Of a stretch of DNA of 64,000 nt, positions 59,506 to 64,000 are shown piece by piece (the first letter of the stretch is position 1; each line of letters starts with the position of its first letter). Origin of the DNA: Nocardia bhagyanarayanae (lineage in GTDB: Bacteria > Actinomycetota > Actinomycetes > Mycobacteriales > Mycobacteriaceae); NCBI RefSeq assembly GCF_006716565.1, contig NZ_VFPG01000002.1:1-64000 (forward strand), given 5' to 3'. The position numbers were made by a program, and so were the translations under genes. Under the pieces are notes generated by a model that saw only the letters and a program-made list of their open reading frames with translations, had not been told where the DNA came from and made no database searches.

Positions 59506-59867
59506 GCTGCCGGGCGTCGGCGCCGGTTGTCGCGCCGGTGCCGCCTGCGTCGCCTGCGGCGTGAACACGGCTCGCCGCGTCCGCACGGCCAGCCGGCGCC
59601 CTCACCGCCTGCCTCAGTTGCGCTTGCGCCTCCGCCCGCGCCTGTCCTGTTCGCTGAACCGGCGCCGTCGTCGTGCCGCGACTGTCCCGTTGCAGGGCCA
59701 CCGATCGCGCCCGGCGTGCCCGCGGGTCGGTGAGCTGCCGGACGGCAAGGTGCCCGATGGGTGGGATGCCGGGTGGTTGCCTGGTGGGGAAAATCGCTGG
59801 ACGGGGCTGGGATGCTCGAAGGGTGAATGATGTTCTCGAGCAGTACACCGATCGGTCGATCCGCTGA
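59506..59867. other. Intergenic region with a degenerate copy of the preceding gene's 3' end
   Basis: No functional gene recognised. Bases about 59695-59742 repeat 59466-59512 closely: both encode a PPIAPG-x-PAGR ending followed by a TGA and the same GTGAGCTGCCGG. The stretch before it keeps the Pro/Ala-rich character in another frame. It is a duplicated, decayed tail of the repeat protein gene. The convergent TetR gene ends at 59868. Confidence 0.6.
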
Positions 59868-60422
59868 CTATGTTCTGGCGAAGACCGGCACGACGAATCG
59901 ATCGACGAGGGCCCGCTCCGTGGCGGAATCGCCTGCGGGCCAGTACAACAGCGACAAGACCACGCGGACGATCCACTGCCCGGCGGCGGGGTCGTCGCCG
60001 GTGGCGGTGAGTGCCGAGGCGACCAGCGCCAGCCGCGGGTTGCCCGCCAGAAACCGCTCGACCTCGCCGGGGGTTGCGCCATTGAGGAAGGCGACCGCGA
60101 CTCGGTCGGCCCGCACCGCGTCGAGCGCGGCGAGGATCGCCCCCGCGACGCGCTCGGCGCCCGTCGTGTCGGCGACGGCCGCGGCGATGGTCTCCGCGAT
60201 CCGCGCCGTCGCTCCGGCGAGAACCGCCTCGCGCAGTGCCGACTTGCCGCCGACGTACCGGTAGACCGTCGCGCGCGAACAACCCGCCCGATCGGCGACC
60301 CGCTCGATACTGAGCCCGGCCATGCCGTCGCGGGCGATCAGGTCGGCGGCCGCGGCATGGATGCGTTCGATCGCCAGCGCGCGGCGGTCGCCGCCGGCCA
60401 GCCAGTCCGGTTGTCCGGTCAT
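59868..60422 (-). CDS. TetR-family regulator divergent from a P450 gene
   Basis: A 184-residue TetR protein with the helix-turn-helix IHAAAADLIARDGMAGLSIERVADRAGCSRATVYRYVGGKSAL in its N-terminal part. The C-terminal helices have the usual hydrophobic pattern, ending RALVDRFVVPVFART. ATG 60422 with GAGG about 6 bases upstream is chosen; a TTG at 60452 in frame is possible. It faces the cytochrome P450 gene across a 224-base promoter region that carries a perfect palindrome (60460-60474). Confidence 0.85.
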   Translation of the reverse strand: MTGQPDWLAGGDRRALAIERIHAAAADLIARDGMAGLSIERVADRAGCSRATVYRYVGGKSALREAVLAGATARIAETIAAAVADTTGAERVAGAILAALDAVRADRVAVAFLNGATPGEVERFLAGNPRLALVASALTATGDDPAAGQWIVRVVLSLLYWPAGDSATERALVDRFVVPVFART

Positions 60423-60459
60423 CGCGCCCTCGTTCCGTCGGATACGGTCCAAGAATTTT

Positions 60460-60474
60460 GTCTCACGGTGAGAC
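60460..60474. promoter_or_regulatory. TetR operator for the P450/TetR promoter region
   Basis: GTCTCACGGTGAGAC is a perfect palindrome with 7-bp arms about one base. Two further half-sites of the same sequence are in the same gap: GTGAGAC at 60521-60527 and GTCTCA at 60557-60562. This arrangement indicates that the TetR protein controls both its own gene and the P450. Confidence 0.7.
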
Positions 60475-60646
60475 GTATCGCCAAGAGCTGATCATCAGCC
60501 CGCCAGCTCGCGGCCCATCCGTGAGACACGGCTCGACCAGGCCTTTCGGCCCGCGCGTCTCAATTTTCCGAACCCATTGACGCGGGCCGCCGCCGCGGCG
60601 AAACCTGATGGGGGACATCGCTGTCGGAGTGCGAAAGGCGGAGCGG

Positions 60647-61870
60647 ATGACCCGCACGGTGAACGAGATCGACCTGTTCGACCCGGAGTCGCTCGACGAC
60701 CCGTACCCCCTCTATCAGCGGCTGCGCGACACCGCGCCGGTGCACCGGGTCGACGGCACCGATTTCTACTTGGTGAGCCGCTGGGATCTCGTCGTGGAGG
60801 CGACCACCCGCCTCGCCGACTTCTCTTCGCACCTGACCGCCGCGCTGGTGCGGCAGCCCGACGGGTCGGCGGCGGTGTTCGACATGGACGGCGAGGGGCA
60901 GGCGGTGCACGTGCTCGCCACCGCCGACGACCCGGAGCACCTGCGCCATCGCAAGCTGGTGCTGCCCACGCTCGTCGCGAAACGCGTTCGCGCGCTGGAG
61001 CCTGCGATGGCGGCGAACGCGCGGCGGCTCTGGGTGGAAGGCGTGCGCGGCGGCCGCGTCGAGTGGATGGCGGCCATGGCCGACCGTCTCCCGATGACCA
61101 TGGTCGCGAACCTGATCGGCCTGCCCGCCGCCGACATTCCGCAGTTGGTGGAATGGGGCTACGGCTCCACCGAACTGCTCGGCGGGGTCCTCACCACCGA
61201 TCGGCTCGGCGTGGTGATCACCGCGGCGACCGAACTCGCGGCCTACCTGCACCGGGCGTTCACCGCGGCGTGTGTCGCGCCCGGCGACGATCTGCTCGGG
61301 GACCTGGCACGAGCGTGCGCTTCCGGCGATCTCGAGCCGCACGTCGCGGCGCTGCTGCTGGTGCAGCTGGTGGGGGCGGGCGGTGAATCGACCGCCGGGC
61401 TGATCGGCAACGCCGTCCGGTTGCTCGCCACCGATCCCGGTCTCCAGCAACGGCTTCGGGCCGAGCCGGACTTGCTGCCCGGCTTCCTCGAGGAGGTGCT
61501 GCGGCTGGAATCGCCGTTCCGGGCCCACCACAGGCACGTCGTGGCCGACACCACGCTCGGCGGCGTCGACCTGCCGGCGGGCGCGCACCTGCTGCTGCTC
61601 TGGGGCGCGGCCAACCGCGACCCGGCGATCTTCCCCGAAGCCGACCTGCTCCGCCTGGATCGCGCGGTCCAACGCGGTCACCTCGCGTTCGGTAAAGGCG
61701 TCCACTTCTGCGTCGGCGCCGCGTTGGCGAGGCTGGAGGCGCGGGTCGCGCTCGAAACGCTGCTCGGGACTACCGAGTCGTTCGAGTTGGCACCGGAACC
61801 CGATGCGGCCCAATGGGTTCCGAGCATCTTCGTGCGACGGCACGCGCGGCTGGAACTCGTGCTCCACTGA
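60647..61870 (+). CDS. Cytochrome P450 monooxygenase
   Basis: A soluble heme-thiolate monooxygenase, 407 residues. The heme-binding loop is FGKGVHFCVGAALARLE with Cys355 as axial ligand. The I-helix oxygen-activation motif is GAGGESTAG, and the K-helix ExxR is in EEVLRLESPFR. The early PLYQRLRDTAPVHRV segment is typical of bacterial class I P450s. ATG 60647 has GCGGAGCGG just upstream; an in-frame start at 60608 is less likely. No ferredoxin or reductase gene is adjacent. Control by the divergent TetR is likely. Substrate unknown. Confidence 0.92.
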   Translation: MTRTVNEIDLFDPESLDDPYPLYQRLRDTAPVHRVDGTDFYLVSRWDLVVEATTRLADFSSHLTAALVRQPDGSAAVFDMDGEGQAVHVLATADDPEHLRHRKLVLPTLVAKRVRALEPAMAANARRLWVEGVRGGRVEWMAAMADRLPMTMVANLIGLPAADIPQLVEWGYGSTELLGGVLTTDRLGVVITAATELAAYLHRAFTAACVAPGDDLLGDLARACASGDLEPHVAALLLVQLVGAGGESTAGLIGNAVRLLATDPGLQQRLRAEPDLLPGFLEEVLRLESPFRAHHRHVVADTTLGGVDLPAGAHLLLLWGAANRDPAIFPEADLLRLDRAVQRGHLAFGKGVHFCVGAALARLEARVALETLLGTTESFELAPEPDAAQWVPSIFVRRHARLELVLH

Positions 61871-61896
61871 GTCGCTCGGGGCTGGCGCTCCGCGGT

Positions 61897-62277
61897 TCAG
61901 TGCGGGTACTGGGCGGCGTAGCGGGCCCGCTCCTCCTCGCGCTTACGCGCCCGCTCCGGATTCTCCAGATCGGCGGGCAGCCCGTGCTTGGCCAGCCGGT
62001 GCGCGCGGTTCATCGGCATGAAGGCCGCGGTGTAGAACAGCGCGAGCAGCACGGCGAGCAGCACCATCGATCCGCGCAGCCACAGCGCGCCGGGGAAGAA
62101 CATGAACACCGCGAACAGCGGCGTGAACGGCACCAGACCGCGCACCAGATGCCTTGCTACGGCGTACTTTCCGGTCAGGTCCTCGCGCACCCAGTCGTGC
62201 AGCGAATCGGGCAGCCTGCGCCCGAAGGCGTAGCCGATCCACTCGACGGGATTGGGGCGGCGACGGGCGCGGGTCAT
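61897..62277 (-). CDS. DUF5313-family membrane protein
   Basis: A 126-residue protein with an N-terminal NPVEWIGYAFGRRLPDSLHDWVREDLTG segment characteristic of DUF5313. Two membrane helices follow (FTPLFAVFMFFPGALWL and MVLLAVLLALFYTAAFM), then a charged tail rich in Arg and Glu (ENPERARKREEERARYAAQYPH). Its start overlaps the stop of the OhrR-like gene by four bases, so the pair is co-translated. Function unknown. Confidence 0.75.
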   Translation of the reverse strand: MTRARRRPNPVEWIGYAFGRRLPDSLHDWVREDLTGKYAVARHLVRGLVPFTPLFAVFMFFPGALWLRGSMVLLAVLLALFYTAAFMPMNRAHRLAKHGLPADLENPERARKREEERARYAAQYPH

Positions 62278-62753
62278 GCGTCGGCTCCTGTCGTGAGCGG
62301 TTCGGCGAGCATCGCGCGGCGGGCGGCGTCGTTGACCCTGGTCAGCACGTCGCGCAGTTCTTCGAGGTCGGCGAGGGTGACGCCGAGGCGCTGCACCACC
62401 GCGGGCGGGATGCGCTCGGCCTGCGCGCGCAGCGCGGCGCCCGCCTCGGTCAGGTCGATCACCAGGTTTCGTTCGTCGCGCGGGTCGCGGCCCCTGCTGA
62501 TCAGTCCGGCCGACTCCAGGCGCTTGAGCAGCGGGGAGAGGGTCGGCGAATCGAGCTGGATGGCCTCGGCGATCTCCTTCACCGACATCGGCGCCTCGCC
62601 CCACAGCGCCAACATCACCAGGTACTGCGGGTGGGTGAGGCCGAGCGGTTCGAGCAGCGGACGGTAAACGGCGAGCACCGCGCGATTGGCCACGGCGAGT
62701 GCGAAACACACCTGCCGGTCCAGGCGCAGCGGGTCCTCGATCTCGGTGTCCAC
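62274..62753 (-). CDS. OhrR-like MarR-family regulator
   Basis: A 159-residue winged-helix repressor. The N-terminal LRLDRQVCFALAVANRAVLAVYRPLLEPLGLTHPQYLVMLAL resembles OhrR, with Cys16 at the position of the peroxide-sensing Cys. The DNA-binding helix and wing are SVKEIAEAIQLDSPTLSPLLKRLESAGLISRGRDPRDERNLVIDLTEAG. GTG 62753 is preceded by GAGGAGG at ideal spacing. No ohr peroxidase gene is adjacent. The co-translated DUF5313 gene and the divergent DUF418 gene are the local candidate targets, through the repeat at 62782-62802. Confidence 0.85.
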   Translation of the reverse strand: MDTEIEDPLRLDRQVCFALAVANRAVLAVYRPLLEPLGLTHPQYLVMLALWGEAPMSVKEIAEAIQLDSPTLSPLLKRLESAGLISRGRDPRDERNLVIDLTEAGAALRAQAERIPPAVVQRLGVTLADLEELRDVLTRVNDAARRAMLAEPLTTGADA

Positions 62754-62781
62754 GGTTCCTCCTCGGGTCCCGGCTAGGTTA

Positions 62782-62802
62782 ACGCACAAATAGTTAGTGC
62801 GT
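62782..62802. promoter_or_regulatory. Operator candidate for the OhrR-like regulator
   Basis: ACGCAC (62782-62787) and GTGCGT (62797-62802) form perfect arms around the AT-rich AAATAGTTA, 29 bases upstream of the regulator start and on the divergent side of the DUF418 gene. Spacing fits a MarR-family dimer site. Confidence 0.55.
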
Positions 62803-62874
62803 GAAGTAAATGTGTGCGACGCCATGCGACAGCTGCTCACCATCTCCGCCCGCCCGCGCCGTTACTGTCGGGGC

Positions 62875-63891
62875 ATGTACGACGTCGCCGCGCGCGAGCG
62901 CATTCACGAACTAGACGCCGTCCGCGGGTTCGCGCTATGCGGAATCCTGGTGGTCAACATCTGGCAGATCACCGACATGACGGCCACCGTGCCCTCCGGT
63001 GCGGCCATGGACCCGGTCCGGCACGTGCTCTCGGTGGTCGTCGAGGAGCGCTTCTTCCCGATCTTCTCGTTCCTGTTCGGCCTGAGCTTCGCGCTGTTCC
63101 TGGATCGCGCCGCCGAGCACGCGGCGCGTCCGCGAATGGTGTTGGTGCGCAGGCTGATCGCTCTCGCGGTGCTCGGACTCGTGCACCAGATGTTTCAGCC
63201 GGGCGAGGCGCTGCTGCCGTACGCCGTCGTGGGATTGGTGATCCTGCTGCCCGCTTCCGCGTTGCCGTCGTGGCTCGTTCTGGTCGCGGGACTGGTTGGC
63301 ACGGTGGGTGTGGCGCTCACCCTGGGCGGCGGGCTGGCCTTGGTGCCCGGTCTCTTCCTGCTCGGCTTGGCCGCCGAACGTTTCGGCCTCGTCGACGAAC
63401 TCCGCACCTGGCCGATCGCGGCCGTTTTCGTTCTCGCGCTGCCCGCCGCGATCGCGACCGCGGTATGGCAGTGGCGCACACCGTATCTGGAGTTGTGGAC
63501 CAGCTCGATCGAACCGATCGCGGGTCTGCTCGGCGCGGTCGCCTATTCGACCGCGCTGCTGCTCGTGTTGCGCACCGGATTCGGTGAAGTACTCGCCGAA
63601 GTGCTCGAGCCGATGGGCCGCATGGCGTTGACGAACTACGTCTCCGCGACGGCGCTGATCCTGCTCGCGGAAGAGCGCCTGCATCTCGGCGGCACCACCC
63701 GCTACCCCGCGCTGCTCGGCTTGGCCGCCGCGATCCTGCTGCTCCAGGCGTTCGTCAGCTACGTGTGGATGTACTGGCTTCGATATGGCCCGCTGGAGTG
63801 GGTGTGGCGGTGCGTCACCTGGTGGCGCATCGTCCCGATCCGCAAGCCGGAGCCGGAAGGCATCGCATCGATCGGCCTGCCGCGCAGGTGA
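62875..63891 (+). CDS. DUF418 (YeiB-like) membrane protein
   Basis: A 338-residue polytopic membrane protein. It has the DUF418/YeiB features: RIHELDAVRGFALCGILVVNI at the N-terminus (LDxxRGxAxxGI), then FFPIFSFLFGLSFALFLDRA, and the C-terminal PMGRMALTNYVSATALIL (GxxxLTNY). Nine to ten hydrophobic segments are present. The family may act on acyl groups or lipid-linked substrates by analogy with acyltransferase-3 relatives, but no function is shown. ATG 62875 is preceded by GGGG. It is convergent with the gene at the window end. Confidence 0.85.
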   Translation: MYDVAARERIHELDAVRGFALCGILVVNIWQITDMTATVPSGAAMDPVRHVLSVVVEERFFPIFSFLFGLSFALFLDRAAEHAARPRMVLVRRLIALAVLGLVHQMFQPGEALLPYAVVGLVILLPASALPSWLVLVAGLVGTVGVALTLGGGLALVPGLFLLGLAAERFGLVDELRTWPIAAVFVLALPAAIATAVWQWRTPYLELWTSSIEPIAGLLGAVAYSTALLLVLRTGFGEVLAEVLEPMGRMALTNYVSATALILLAEERLHLGGTTRYPALLGLAAAILLLQAFVSYVWMYWLRYGPLEWVWRCVTWWRIVPIRKPEPEGIASIGLPRR

Positions 63892-63901
63892 GTCGAAGGG
63901 T

Positions 63902-64000
63902 TCAGGCGAGCGCGACCGGCAGCAGAAGCGGCCCGCGGTGCCGGAAACCGCAGCGCCACGGAACTTCTCGGGCGGGCGTTGTCAGCGTCGTCTCGGGCCA
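63902..64000 (-). CDS. C-terminal end of a probable cytochrome P450 (gene continues beyond the window)
   Basis: The last 32 codons of a minus-strand gene are visible, ending REVPWRCGFRHRGPLLLPV and ALA before the stop. The pattern W-R-x-x-x-x-x-R-G-P/L-x-x-L-P-V is the common final strand pair of actinobacterial P450s. The catalytic parts lie outside the window, so the call is tentative. Confidence 0.45.
   Translation of the reverse strand, partial: WPETTLTTPAREVPWRCGFRHRGPLLLPVALA

Noticed and set aside
59527..59733. Plus-strand frame of 68 codons after the repeat-protein gene
   Set aside because: It lacks a start signal and its only meaningful part is the degraded copy of the upstream gene's Pro/Ala tail in another frame.

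Overview
The window comes from a high-GC mycolic-acid actinomycete, most likely Nocardia or a close relative. The evidence is the strong G/C third-position bias, a complete yrbE/mce lipid-import operon, an ESX (type VII secretion) substrate/chaperone cassette, and a block whose gene order matches M. tuberculosis Rv1329c-Rv1343c. The genus is inferred. No insertion sequence, integrase, CRISPR array or replication origin was seen.

Layout. 0-4.8 kb: a small membrane protein, an orphan ESX cassette (DUF3558 lipoprotein, helical partner, PPE-like protein with a Gly-Pro tail, EspG chaperone) and a methyltransferase. 4.9-18 kb: housekeeping block with dinG, a DUF4375 protein, pncA, pncB, clpS, a DUF2017 protein, a P1 peptidase, the mec-cysO-cysM cysteine pathway, a rhomboid protease, an Rv1339-like phosphodiesterase, rph, rdgB and two small membrane proteins. 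murI, which sits between the rhomboid and Rv1339 genes in M. tuberculosis, is absent here. 18-26 kb: regulators beside their probable targets (SDR/TetR, a group 2 sigma factor, TetR/MFS exporter, PadR/FAD monooxygenase), with several clear palindromic operators.

26.3-43.2 kb: a biosynthetic locus. It has a stand-alone N-terminal fragment of an adenylation domain, a leader with mutually exclusive stem-loops, a 4516-residue three-module NRPS (C-A-T-E / C-A-T / C-A-T-E-TE) and a translationally coupled DrrA/DrrB-type ABC exporter. The predicted product is an N-acylated tripeptide with residues 1 and 3 epimerised. The second and third adenylation pockets are almost identical. This is the best candidate for an undescribed system.

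43.2-50.2 kb: accessory genes (XRE regulator, SnoaL-like protein, secreted HNH nuclease, PhoU-like protein, tRNA-His, F420-type nitroreductase, Nudix hydrolase, cation/proton antiporter). They surround a decay zone at 48.36-49.09 kb with an Rpn nuclease fragment, a Nudix fragment, a duplicated 31-nt block and a frameshifted DUF4377 lipoprotein. 50.4-58.5 kb: yrbEA-yrbEB-mceA-F, nearly all with overlapping start/stop codons. yrbEA has a very different codon usage from its neighbours. 58.6-64 kb: a Cys-containing triple-repeat surface protein, TetR/P450, DUF5313, an OhrR-like MarR regulator, a DUF418 membrane protein and the end of a probable second P450.
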